Shown here piece after piece: positions 50,123-59,941 of a stretch of 64,000 nt of DNA. The stretch is from Pseudomonas synxantha. Lineage in GTDB: Bacteria; Pseudomonadota; Gammaproteobacteria; Pseudomonadales; Pseudomonadaceae. The DNA is taken from assembly GCF_900105675.1 (NCBI RefSeq), contig NZ_LT629786.1, forward strand, positions 4,588,001 to 4,652,000, read 5' to 3'. A program made the position numbers and the translations under genes. Below the pieces are notes generated by a model. The model was not told the DNA's origin, made no database searches, and saw nothing but the letters and a program-made list of their open reading frames with translations. The number at the start of each line of letters is the position of its first letter. Positions within the stretch are counted from its first letter, which is position 1.

Positions 50123-51225
50123 GCCGACTGATCTGGTTATTGCTGGCCCTGCTCATCGCGCTGGTGATTCCCGTTTGGCTGGGCGGCGGCGAAACCCTGT
50201 TGCGCCTGCGGCAGTTCCCCTTGCCCCAATTGCTGGGGATGTTTGCCATGATTATCGGCTGCTGGCTGATCAACAGTCTGCGCATCCGTCTGCTGCTCGG
50301 CGAGCAGCGCGGCCAGTTGGGGCCGCTCAAAAGCCTTGGCGTGGTGATCTCCACCGAGTTCGCGATGTGCGCTACGCCTGGGGGCAGCGGAGGGCCCCTG
50401 ACACTGATGGCGCTCCTGGCGCGCAATGGCATACGTCCTGCCCATGGCAGTGCGGTGTTTGCCATGGACCAGTTGAGCGACTTGCTGTTTTTTCTCTGCG
50501 CGCTGGCGGGCATTCTCTTGTATGCGCTGTTCCATAGCCTCAACCCACGAATGGAGTGGCTGCTGGGGCTCAGCGCGGTATCGATGGTCGGCGGGATCAT
50601 CAGCGGCTGGCTGGTCGTGCGTTTTCATCGCCGCCTGATTCGCCTTACGGGCCTGGCGCTCAAGACCCTGAAAGTACGCGCCAGCACGCGCCGACGCTGG
50701 GCGCGCAAGTTACTGCGCTTTCTCGCGGCCTTTACCCAAACCCTGAAATTGCCTTGGCACACGCTGTTACGAGTGTTTGCGCTGACCAGCCTGCATTGGT
50801 TATTGCGCTACAGCGTGTTGTACCTGGCGCTGCGTGGCCTGGGCGGCGATGTGCAGTGGGCCTGGAGCTTCCTGATCCAGATGCTGGCATTGACGGCGGG
50901 GCAATTCAGCCTGTTGCCGGGCGGGGCCGGGGCGGCCGAACTGACCTCGGCGGCACTGTTGGCGCCCATGGTAGGCAAATCCACGGCCGCGGCGGCGATT
51001 CTGATCTGGCGGGCGGTGACCTATTACTTCTACCTGCTGGCCGGCGCACCGGTGTTTCTATTAATGGTCGGCAAACCACTGCTCAAACGTCTTTTTCGGG
51101 GGGCACGCAAGGCTCGTGCTGCTGCAACTGTTCCCACAATCGGGCAGCCCCGGGGAAATCAGTACCATCCTCGGCATCCAGCGCATCCGGGTCGTAGCGA
51201 CTCAGACAGCCCTCGCCCAAGGTAG
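50119..51225 (+). CDS. flippase-like integral membrane protein (LPG-synthase TM domain family)
   Basis: A 368-residue membrane protein with about eight helices, of the UPF0104/MprF-type transmembrane family, members of which flip or synthesise aminoacyl-lipids. Conserved segments include STEFAMCATPGGSGGPLTL and FSLLPGGAGAAELTS. No cytosolic aminoacyl transferase domain is present. It is the last gene of the three-gene unit. The final 40 or so residues are Pro/Arg/Ser-rich and overlap a convergent small gene, so the tail may be dispensable. Confidence 0.87.
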   Translation: MSRLIWLLLALLIALVIPVWLGGGETLLRLRQFPLPQLLGMFAMIIGCWLINSLRIRLLLGEQRGQLGPLKSLGVVISTEFAMCATPGGSGGPLTLMALLARNGIRPAHGSAVFAMDQLSDLLFFLCALAGILLYALFHSLNPRMEWLLGLSAVSMVGGIISGWLVVRFHRRLIRLTGLALKTLKVRASTRRRWARKLLRFLAAFTQTLKLPWHTLLRVFALTSLHWLLRYSVLYLALRGLGGDVQWAWSFLIQMLALTAGQFSLLPGGAGAAELTSAALLAPMVGKSTAAAAILIWRAVTYYFYLLAGAPVFLLMVGKPLLKRLFRGARKARAAATVPTIGQPRGNQYHPRHPAHPGRSDSDSPRPR

Positions 51226-51265
51226 CGGGCGCCCTGGAGGTGGCTTTATCGAGGGGGTCGGTCAT
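51083..51265 (-). CDS. small acidic conserved protein, unknown function
   Basis: A 60-residue soluble protein rich in Asp and Pro (LGEGCLSRYDPDALDAEDG, then an amphipathic LWEQLQQHE). Composition is natural rather than shadow-like, and an AGGA lies nine bases before the ATG. It overlaps the 3' end of the flippase-like gene by 143 bp on the opposite strand. The purU terminator lies 20 bp upstream. I do not recognise a named family. Confidence 0.6.
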   Translation of the reverse strand: MTDPLDKATSRAPATLGEGCLSRYDPDALDAEDGTDFPGAARLWEQLQQHEPCVPPEKDV

Positions 51266-51285
51266 GTGGGTGTCCTACAAATAAA

Positions 51286-51322
51286 AAGGGCCTGGGGAGT
51301 TGTACCCCCAGGCCCTTTCTTA
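51286..51322. terminator. terminator after purU
   Basis: Arms AAAGGGCCTGGGG and CCCCAGGCCCTTT around a short loop, with A/T tracts on both sides, 27 bp after the purU stop. It can act in both directions. Confidence 0.88.
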
Positions 51323-51348
51323 TTCAACTATTCAACCCAACGGGCTGA

Positions 51349-52197
51349 TCAGAACACCACGGTCTTGTTGCCATGCACCAACACGCGATCTTCCAGGTGA
51401 TAACGCAGGCCACGGGCCAGCACCATCTTCTCGACGTCACGGCCGAAACGCACCATGTCTTCGATACTGTCGCTGTGGCTGACGCGTACCACGTCCTGTT
51501 CGATGATCGGGCCGGCATCCAGCTCTTCAGTGACGTAGTGGCAGGTCGCGCCAATCAACTTCACGCCGCGCAGGGAAGCCTGGTGATAGGGCTTGGCCCC
51601 GACAAACGACGGCAGGAAGCTGTGATGAATATTGATCACCTTGCCGGCGTATTCACGGCACAGTTCCGGCGGCAGGATCTGCATGTAGCGCGCCAGCACT
51701 ACCACGTCTGCGTCGTGCTGCTTGACCAGGCGTGATACCTCGGCGAACGCAGGCTCCTTGTCCTGGGGATTGACCGGCACGTGGTAGTACGGGATGCCAT
51801 GCCATTCGACCATGCTGCGCAGGTCGTCATGGTTGGAGATCACGCAGGCAATCTCGCAGTCCAGCTCATCGCTGTGCCAACGGTGCAGCAGGTCCGCCAG
51901 GCAGTGGGATTCGCGGCTGGCCATCAGCACCACACGCTTCTTCTGCTCCGTGTCGGTGATGTGCCAGGTCATCGAAAACTCTTCGGCGATCGGCGCAAAC
52001 GCCTCGCGGAAGGCTTCCAGGCCAAAGGGCAGTGTATCGGCACGAATTTCGTGACGCATGAAAAACCAACCGCTGAGATCGTCCGAGTGATGGCTCGCCT
52101 CGGTGATCCAACCATTGTGGGAAGCCAGAAAGTTACTGACCTTGGCAACGATGCCAACCCGGTCCGGGCAAGCAATCACCAGCCGAAAAGTGCGCAT
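51349..52197 (-). CDS. purU: formyltetrahydrofolate deformylase
   Basis: A 282-residue enzyme that hydrolyses 10-formyl-THF to formate and THF, balancing one-carbon pools and feeding PurT. An N-terminal ACT domain (FRLVIACPDRVGIVAKV) precedes a formyltransferase-type catalytic domain with NIHHSFLPSFVGAKPYHQA and the catalytic Asp in EELDAGPIIEQD. It is divergent from mvaT across 350 bp. Pseudomonads carry several purU paralogues; this is the copy next to mvaT. Confidence 0.96.
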   Translation of the reverse strand: MRTFRLVIACPDRVGIVAKVSNFLASHNGWITEASHHSDDLSGWFFMRHEIRADTLPFGLEAFREAFAPIAEEFSMTWHITDTEQKKRVVLMASRESHCLADLLHRWHSDELDCEIACVISNHDDLRSMVEWHGIPYYHVPVNPQDKEPAFAEVSRLVKQHDADVVVLARYMQILPPELCREYAGKVINIHHSFLPSFVGAKPYHQASLRGVKLIGATCHYVTEELDAGPIIEQDVVRVSHSDSIEDMVRFGRDVEKMVLARGLRYHLEDRVLVHGNKTVVF

Positions 52198-52271
52198 TAG
52201 GGGGAAACTCCAGAACTTCGCAAAGGCCGCTATTCTAGCGATTGCGCAGAAAAACTGCAGTATTCCTGATG

Positions 52272-52313
52272 CCTTATTCGCGGTGCTGGTCCTGGCAACA
52301 CCCCTTATTCGCG
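52272..52313. promoter_or_regulatory. 11-bp direct repeats upstream of purU and mvaT
   Basis: CCTTATTCGCG occurs at 52272-52282 and again at 52303-52313, a 31-bp period close to three helical turns. The surrounding 350-bp gap (52198-52547) is AT-rich, with TTAATTAA-like stretches near 52400, and should hold both promoters. Confidence 0.5.
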
Positions 52314-52547
52314 TAAGGTTTTTACCACCGCTGTTTGACCGTATAAGGCAAACTCGAGCAGTTAACAGGAAATTAACGCGATTATCTTTCTGCCCAGCGC
52401 CTATTAATTAACTCGTTTGCATCGCTTTGCCACAAACATTCAATGTAATTCACACAAATACCGTCTTAAATGTTTACTTGGCGAAATTGCCTGACTATTA
52501 TTGGGCCACTCACCCTGCCAATCAGCGTTCTACATAAGGTAGTCCAC

Positions 52548-52922
52548 ATGTCACTGATCAACGAATACCGCGCCACCGAAGAAGCCATCAAAGAGCTGCA
52601 AGCTCGTTTGAAGAACCTGTCCCAAGACGACAAGCTGCAAACCGAGCTGGAATTCGAAGGCAAATTGCGCACCCTGATGGGTGAATACTCCAAATCCTTG
52701 CGTGACATCATCGCGCTGCTGGATCCAGAGTCGAAAGTTAAAGCACCACGCGGCGCTGTGAAAACTACCGGCACCAAGCGTGCTCGCAAGGTCAAGCAGT
52801 ACAAAAACCCGCACAACGGTGAAGTGATTGAAACCAAAGGTGGCAACCACAAGACTCTGAAAGAGTGGAAAGCCAAGTGGGGCGGTGATGTGGTTGAAGG
52901 TTGGGCTACCCTGCTGGGCTAA
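52548..52922 (+). CDS. mvaT: MvaT, H-NS family nucleoid-associated silencer
   Basis: A 124-residue xenogeneic silencer. Residues about 1-60 form the coiled-coil oligomerisation domain (MSLINEYRATEEAIKELQ). The C-terminal DNA-binding domain holds the AT-pincer region KGGNHKTLKEWKAKWGG. MvaT binds AT-rich DNA and represses horizontally acquired and surface genes. The ATG at 52548 matches the family start. Codon use indicates high expression; a strong terminator follows. The AT-rich upstream region suits self-regulation. Confidence 0.97.
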   Translation: MSLINEYRATEEAIKELQARLKNLSQDDKLQTELEFEGKLRTLMGEYSKSLRDIIALLDPESKVKAPRGAVKTTGTKRARKVKQYKNPHNGEVIETKGGNHKTLKEWKAKWGGDVVEGWATLLG

Positions 52923-52957
52923 GCCTGGTCGGACCTTCGCCCGATACGCAACACATT

Positions 52958-52984
52958 AAAAACGCCAGCTTGCTGGCGTTTTTT
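52958..52984 (+). terminator. terminator of mvaT
   Basis: Stem AACGCCAGC, TT loop, GCTGGCGTT, then a T-run (TTTT) directly after. Confidence 0.92.
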
Positions 52985-53012
52985 ATTGTCAGGATATTCT
53001 GTAGTTATCCAC

Positions 53013-54440
53013 CTACAGGTTCAGTCGAGCGGCTAAAGAGTCGGCATAGTCCTGCCATTGCTCGAGTACCCCACACTGAAACGATGTAGCACTAACTGCC
53101 AACTCCTCACGCGCCTGCTTAAATGCCAGCAAGGTATTCGGTGCTCCCCACTGCGGATCCGACAAGCGTTGCTGACAGAAAAGTTTCCAGCGCTGTTGCT
53201 CCTCATTGTTCAAGGTTTCAGGAAAGTTACGCGCGCGGTAGCGAAATAATAATTCCGGCAAACGATGATCATCGAACGGCCACTGCTGGCGCGCTAACTG
53301 CGCGGGCTCTGCCATGCGAACTTGTTCACATAAACGCCGGTCACGGTCGCCAATAAAGCCATCGTAGAGCTGCTGCTCCGGGTCTTGGTTCGCCGCAAAG
53401 TCTTCCTCGGCGTAAATGGCCGCCAACTTGTCACGCCAAACTGCTTGTGCGTCAGTTAGCCGCAGCGCCCGTGCCTGAAAAGTATCCATATCCAATTGCA
53501 GACGCTCGCGATCTTGCGGGCGCAGCACCTTCAACGGCGCGACCACCGGGCAGCGGTTGATATGCAACAACTTGAGAGGCACCGGCAGTTCACCTTCGGC
53601 CAACTCACCACGGCGCATGTAAAGGCGCTCGCGCAGGGTCTCGGCGTCCAGATCCAGCAACCCCTGAGGGTCGAGCCCCAGGTCGCAGACGATCAAGGCA
53701 TTGCGATTGCGCGGGTGCCAGGCCAGAGGCAACACGACCCCCAGATAATGGCGCTCGGCAGAAAAACGCCCGGAGATATGCACCATTGGTTGCAGCAACC
53801 GCACCTGATCCATGACCCGCTGCTTGCTGCGCAGTTGAAACAACCATTCATACAACTTGGGCTGTTTCTCCCGGACCAACCGCGCCAGGGCAATAGTCGC
53901 ACGCACATCAGATAACGCGTCGTGGGCCTGGCCGTGCTCGATACCGTTGGCTTCGGTCAACCGCTCGAGCTTGAGCGTCACGCGCCCGTCCTGCTCCGGC
54001 CAGGTAATGCCCTCGGGCCGCAATGCATAGGCCGTACGCATCACATCGATCAAGTCCCAACGGCTGTTGCCGCCTTGCCATTCCCGCGCATAAGGATCGA
54101 AAAAGTTGCGATATAGGCTGTAGCGCGTCATTTCATCGTCAAATCGCAGGGTGTTGTAGCCGGCGCCGCAGGTGCCTGGCGTGGCCAGTTCGGCGTGCAC
54201 TCGGGTCATGAAGTCGGCTTCGGCAAGGCCTTTTTGCACCAGGACGCCAGGGGTAATCCCGGTGATCGCGCACGCAGCCGGATGGGGCAGGATATCGTCG
54301 CTGGGCTGGCAATAAAGGTTGATCGGCGCACCGACCTCGTTGAGGTCCAGGTCAGTGCGGATACCGGCTACCTGGAGCGGGCGATCATTACGCGGGTTGA
54401 TACCGGTGGTTTCATAGTCGTACCAGAAAATCGAGGTCAC
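53013..54440 (-). CDS. sbcB: exodeoxyribonuclease I
   Basis: A 475-residue 3'-5' single-strand DNA exonuclease used in mismatch repair and recombination. The DEDDh catalytic residues are seen in FWYDYETTG (Asp/Glu), the central Asp region, and HDALSDVRATI (His-Asp). The SH3-like and helical extensions of the ExoI family follow. It converges with mvaT and is divergent from the RDD gene. Size is normal for the family. Confidence 0.96.
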   Translation of the reverse strand: MTSIFWYDYETTGINPRNDRPLQVAGIRTDLDLNEVGAPINLYCQPSDDILPHPAACAITGITPGVLVQKGLAEADFMTRVHAELATPGTCGAGYNTLRFDDEMTRYSLYRNFFDPYAREWQGGNSRWDLIDVMRTAYALRPEGITWPEQDGRVTLKLERLTEANGIEHGQAHDALSDVRATIALARLVREKQPKLYEWLFQLRSKQRVMDQVRLLQPMVHISGRFSAERHYLGVVLPLAWHPRNRNALIVCDLGLDPQGLLDLDAETLRERLYMRRGELAEGELPVPLKLLHINRCPVVAPLKVLRPQDRERLQLDMDTFQARALRLTDAQAVWRDKLAAIYAEEDFAANQDPEQQLYDGFIGDRDRRLCEQVRMAEPAQLARQQWPFDDHRLPELLFRYRARNFPETLNNEEQQRWKLFCQQRLSDPQWGAPNTLLAFKQAREELAVSATSFQCGVLEQWQDYADSLAARLNL

Positions 54441-54602
54441 GGGCTATTCCTGTGCTGAAGACCGACAAAGTCTAGGCGCTGCAAGGCGCTCGGGGCCAGC
54501 GATACCTTTACTGTATAAATATCCAGCAAAACCTTGAAGGGTTGCTTCCACCGTCGACACTGCTAGCATCCGTGTCTCTTAGTCGTAATGCAAAGGACCG
54601 CA

Positions 54603-55295
54603 ATGGCATCAACACCCCTGGATACCCACTACCAGATCGAGACGCCGGAAGGTATCGACCTGCCCTTGCGTCCTGCCGGCCTGCCACCCCGGGCACTGGC
54701 CTTTGCCTTCGACCTGGGCGTGCGTGGGATCATCATGGGTATCCTGCTGGTGCCCCTGGCGCTGCTTGGTAACATTGGCGTCGGGCTAGGCTCGCTGCTG
54801 CTGTTTGTGGTGAGCTGGTGGTACATGGTGCTGTTCGAAGTCCTCAACCAGGGTTGCTCCCCGGGCAAACAGGTGATGGGCTTGCGGGTAGTACAGGACG
54901 ACGGCACGCCCATTGGCTGGTCGGGGTCGTTGATTCGCAACCTTTTGCGCTTTGTCGACATGCTGCCCTTCGGTTACTTCCTCGGTGCGATCAGTTGCCT
55001 GCAACACCCGCATTTCAAGCGGCTTGGCGACCTGGCCGCGGGCACGCTGGTGGTCTACCGCGAACTGCCGCTGGTACGCCCGCGAATCCCTCAAGCCACC
55101 GCCCTGCGCCTGCCCTTCGCACTGCAACTGAGCGAACAGCGGGCCATTCTCGGTTTCGCCGAGCGTCAGGCCGAGCTCTCTGCCGAACGGGTGCATGAGC
55201 TGGCCGCGATCCTCGCCGAGCCCCTGCAAGTACCCCCGGCCCGCGCCGTGGAGCAACTCAACGGTGTGGCCCGTGGCTTGTTGGGGCCGACATGA
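54603..55295 (+). CDS. RDD family membrane protein
   Basis: A 230-residue protein whose RDD domain (LPPRALAFAFDLGVRGI and the second helix block around 60-85) is followed by a cytoplasmic C-terminal part of about 90 residues. RDD proteins have no single known role. The ATG at 54603 has AAGGA six bases upstream and is preferred to one five codons earlier. It is the first of six overlapping genes ending with DUF58. Confidence 0.9.
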   Translation: MASTPLDTHYQIETPEGIDLPLRPAGLPPRALAFAFDLGVRGIIMGILLVPLALLGNIGVGLGSLLLFVVSWWYMVLFEVLNQGCSPGKQVMGLRVVQDDGTPIGWSGSLIRNLLRFVDMLPFGYFLGAISCLQHPHFKRLGDLAAGTLVVYRELPLVRPRIPQATALRLPFALQLSEQRAILGFAERQAELSAERVHELAAILAEPLQVPPARAVEQLNGVARGLLGPT

Positions 55296-56272
55296 AGCAG
55301 AGCCTTTTTGAAAGCCGCCACCAGCCAGAATGGCAAGCCTTCGCCGAACAGCTCAAGCAATTGGAGCAAGGCAAAGCCAAGGCCGCCGATGTCGCGGGCT
55401 TCCCTCATCAATACCGCCGCCTATGCCAGCACCTGGCCCTGGCCCAGGAGCGCGGCTACAGCAGCTACCTGGTAGACCCGCTGCAACAACTGGCGCTGCG
55501 CGGCCACCAACAACTGTACCGTCATCGCAGCCAGCTGCCGGCAAACGTGCTGGCGTTCATCCTCGCCGACTTCCCACGCCTGGTACGCCAGCAGTGGCGC
55601 TTCGTGCTGATCGCCGGCCTGCTGTTCTTTGGCAGCCTGGTGGGGATAGCGCTGCTGGTCTACCTGTTTCCCGATCTTATCTACAGCATCGTCAGCCCCC
55701 AACAAGTAGCTGAAATGCAGGGCATGTACGACCCCCAGGCCAGCCGCCTGGGCCGTGCCGCCGAGCGGGCCGCCAGCGAAGACTGGATGATGTTTGGCTA
55801 CTACGTGATGCACAACATCGGCATCGCCTTCCAGACGTTTGCGGCCGGCCTGTTGTTCGGCCTGGGCAGCGTGTTCTTCCTGATTTTCAACGGTTTGGTC
55901 ATCGGCGCGGTCTCCGGGCACCTTACCGAGATTGGCTATGGCCAGACCTTCTGGTCATTTGCCATTGGCCATGGCGCATTCGAGCTCACCGCCATCACCC
56001 TGGCCGGTGCCGCGGGCCTGCAATTGGGCTGGTCACTGGTCGCGCCGGGGCGGTTGGCACGCGGCGAGGCCCTACGCCTGGCGGCCCGTAAAAGTGTGCG
56101 AATGCTCTGCGGTGTCATGATGCTCCTGCTCATCGCTGCGTTTATCGAAGCCTACTGGTCCTCCACCACCAACATTGCCCCCTGGATCAAATACCTGGTG
56201 GGCGCCGCGTTCTGGCTGCTGGTGGCCGCCTACCTGATATTCGCCGGGCGGACTCATCATGCGCCTGACTGA
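55292..56272 (+). CDS. SpoIIM-type (DUF95) membrane protein
   Basis: A 326-residue protein with a helical N-terminal domain and about five or six membrane helices from residue 105 on (for example FVLIAGLLFFGSLVGIALL, then GLLFGLGSVFFLIFNGLVI). It matches the stage II sporulation protein M family by pattern. Outside spore formers the family often occurs with MoxR and DUF58 genes, as here. It overlaps its neighbours by 4 and 14 bp. Confidence 0.9.
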   Translation: MKQSLFESRHQPEWQAFAEQLKQLEQGKAKAADVAGFPHQYRRLCQHLALAQERGYSSYLVDPLQQLALRGHQQLYRHRSQLPANVLAFILADFPRLVRQQWRFVLIAGLLFFGSLVGIALLVYLFPDLIYSIVSPQQVAEMQGMYDPQASRLGRAAERAASEDWMMFGYYVMHNIGIAFQTFAAGLLFGLGSVFFLIFNGLVIGAVSGHLTEIGYGQTFWSFAIGHGAFELTAITLAGAAGLQLGWSLVAPGRLARGEALRLAARKSVRMLCGVMMLLLIAAFIEAYWSSTTNIAPWIKYLVGAAFWLLVAAYLIFAGRTHHAPD

Positions 56273-57788
56273 CTCCAGCGTGATGATTCGCCCGCGTACC
56301 GCCTGGGAAGCCATGGACCTGGGTGTGTTGATGGCCAGGCAACACCGCCTCTTGCTGATGGGCAGTTGGGCACTGGTAAGCCTGCCGGTATTTATGGTGC
56401 TCACTGTGCTGCTGTGGCGTTACCCGTCGCTGGCCATGTTCCTGTTCTGGTGGCTCAAGCCGGCCTTTGACCGCTTGCCGCTGTACATCCTGTCCAAGGC
56501 TCTGTTTGGCGAAACACCCAGCCTCAAACAGGCCGTTCGCCATTGGCCGCACCTGCTGAAGGGGCAACTGTTCGCCAGCCTGACCTGGCGGCGACTGAGC
56601 CTGAGTCGCAGCTTTACCCTGCCGGTCAGCCAACTTGAAGGTCTCGATGGTCATGGGCGCCAACAGCGCCTGGGGGTATTACTACAACGCAATGCCGGGG
56701 CCGCACGCTGGCTGACGATCATCGGTATACACCTGGAAATCGGCCTGTGGTTCGGTGCCATGGCCCTGTTCTATCTGTTCATCCCGCAAAACGTGGAACT
56801 GGACTGGGATTGGCAACGGATGGCCTTGGCAACGGGCTCGGACGTGCTATGGCTGGAACACCTGGGTAACGCGTTCTATGCCATGGTGCTGGTGTTCTGG
56901 GAGCCCATCTACGTCGCCTGCGGCTTCAGCCTGTACCTCAATCGGCGTACGGTCCTGGAGGCCTGGGACCTGGAGCTGATATTCCGGCGCTTGCGCCAGC
57001 GCCTGAGCAGTGTTGCGCCAGCATTGTTGCTGGTCGTGGGCCTGGCACTGCTACAGCTCAGCCCATCTGCCATGGCGCAGGAACCGCCTGGCCCCAAGTC
57101 GCTCAGTACCCAGGCCGCCAGCCAATCCATCAAGACGATGCTGGAAAAGCCACCCTTCAAGAACCCGGAAACCGTCACACGCTATCGGTTTGGCGAAGAA
57201 AAGGCGCCGGTTGGAAACCAAGGCCATGGCGATGGAAAACTACCCCGCTGGCTCCAGGCCTTGCTCGACAACCTCAACAGCGATGCCTTCAGGCACGTCG
57301 CTAAAGCCTTGGAAATACTGCTATGGAGCCTGGTGATTGGCGGGCTGGCGCTAGTGGTGTGGCGTTACCGCGAATGGTTGCGCACCTTTGTCAGTCGCAG
57401 CCGACAGCCTCGCCCGAAAACGGCCAGTGCCATGCCCACCCAGCTGTTCGGCTTGGAATTGGGCATCGACACATTGCCCGATGACCTTGCCGGCGCCGCC
57501 GAACAGCTATGGCCCACCCAGCCACGGGAAGCCCTCGGCCTGCTGTATCGCGGCCTGCTCAGCCGGCTATTGCACGAATACGACCTGCCGCTGAAAAGCG
57601 CCGACACTGAAGGCCAGGTGCTGGAGCACGTGCATCGCTTGCAGCAGCCGCAGTTACTGGCATTCAGTGACGAACTGACACGGCACTGGCAAAACCTCGC
57701 CTATGGTCATCGTCTGCCTCCCTCCTCGGCCCAGCAAAAGCTATGCAACGATTGGCGTGCACTGTTCAGCGACGGAGCGGGCCAATGA
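56259..57788 (+). CDS. DUF4129 domain membrane protein
   Basis: A 509-residue protein with N-terminal membrane helices (about 30-65, 150-180, 215-240), a hydrophobic helix around 260-275 ending LSPSAMAQE, a large extracytoplasmic region, another helix near 350-370 and a C-terminal cytoplasmic DUF4129 domain (REALGLLYRGLLSRL). DUF4129 usually occurs with transglutaminase-like or MoxR-DUF58 systems. The start overlaps the SpoIIM-type gene by 14 bp. Confidence 0.85.
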   Translation: MRLTDSSVMIRPRTAWEAMDLGVLMARQHRLLLMGSWALVSLPVFMVLTVLLWRYPSLAMFLFWWLKPAFDRLPLYILSKALFGETPSLKQAVRHWPHLLKGQLFASLTWRRLSLSRSFTLPVSQLEGLDGHGRQQRLGVLLQRNAGAARWLTIIGIHLEIGLWFGAMALFYLFIPQNVELDWDWQRMALATGSDVLWLEHLGNAFYAMVLVFWEPIYVACGFSLYLNRRTVLEAWDLELIFRRLRQRLSSVAPALLLVVGLALLQLSPSAMAQEPPGPKSLSTQAASQSIKTMLEKPPFKNPETVTRYRFGEEKAPVGNQGHGDGKLPRWLQALLDNLNSDAFRHVAKALEILLWSLVIGGLALVVWRYREWLRTFVSRSRQPRPKTASAMPTQLFGLELGIDTLPDDLAGAAEQLWPTQPREALGLLYRGLLSRLLHEYDLPLKSADTEGQVLEHVHRLQQPQLLAFSDELTRHWQNLAYGHRLPPSSAQQKLCNDWRALFSDGAGQ

Positions 57789-58938
57789 ACCGCCCATTAG
57801 TGTGGGTAGCACTGCTGCTGGTTTGCCTGCTGGGCGCCGGCGGCTTGTATGCCTGGCACAAGGCAATTCCCTACGACGAAGTGGTGGATCGCGGCCCATC
57901 GCCGGTTGCACGGGCCAACCCCTATCTGGCTGCCGAGCATTTCCTGCGCGAGCAAGGCCTCACAGTGGCGCACGCCAACGGTCTTGAACGCCTCGCCGAC
58001 CTGCCCGCGAAAGGCCATAGCCTGTTACTGCTGGGGGAACGCAGCAACATGACTCCACGCCAGGTCGAGCAACTGCTTGGGTGGGCCAAGGCCGGTGGCC
58101 ACCTGCTGCTGGTCGCCGAGGCCTTGTGGGACGAAGAAACCGGTAAAAGCGGCGATCTGTTGCTCGATCGCCTCAATATCCGCCAAACCTTGAGCGAGAC
58201 CTTCGACGAACCGCCACGGTCTCGTAAAAAGCCGGCACCGGACCTGACCAAACTCTACGTCGACAACGAAACCGCCCCTACGCATTTCAGTTTTGACACC
58301 GACTTCAACCTCATCGACCCCAAGCACCTGGCGCAATTCTCTGCCAACAGCGCGCACTCCAGCCACCTGATGCAGCTGAACCTGGGGCAAGGCCGTGTCA
58401 CGGTGGTGACCGATAGCGACCTGTGGAAAACCCCTGGCATCGGCAACCACGATAACGCCTGGCTGCTCTGGTACATTAACCAGGGCACCCAGGTAACCTT
58501 GCTGTTCAACAGTGACGTGGACGATCTGTTTACCCTGTTGCTGCGTTATTTCCCCCAGGCCCTCGTCGCCCTCGCAGCACTGGTTGCCCTGACGCTGTGG
58601 CAGGCCGGCATGCGCCAAGGCCCGGTCCAGGCACCGGCGCCCAAGGCTCGTCGGCAGCTACAGGAACACTTGAAGGCCAGTGCCGATTTCCTGCTACGCC
58701 GAAGCGGCCAGGGCACCTTGCTGCAAGCCTTGCAGCTCGACCTCCTGCGCGCCGCCCGGCGACGCCACCCAGGCTTTGAACACCTCGACAGCGCAAAACA
58801 ACGGCAGGTGCTGGAACACCTGACACGGCAACCTTCCCATATCATCAGCCAGGCGCTCGAGCCACTTGCGCTGAAACGACTCTCCAGTGCCGATTTCAGC
58901 CGACAGGTAGCATGCCTGCAAACCCTCAGGAATGCCTT

Positions 58939-58942
<4 letters not shown>
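57785..58942 (+). CDS. DUF4350 domain membrane protein
   Basis: A 385-residue protein with an N-terminal membrane anchor (about 6-24), a DUF4350 domain resembling a ThuA/GATase-like fold (RANPYLAAEHFLREQGL and LLLGERSNM) facing outside, a second membrane helix near 260-280 and a cytoplasmic C-terminus. The ATG overlaps the DUF4129 stop (ATGA). Function is not established. Confidence 0.87.
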
Positions 58943-59934
<992 letters not shown>

Positions 59935-59941
59935 CGCAGCC

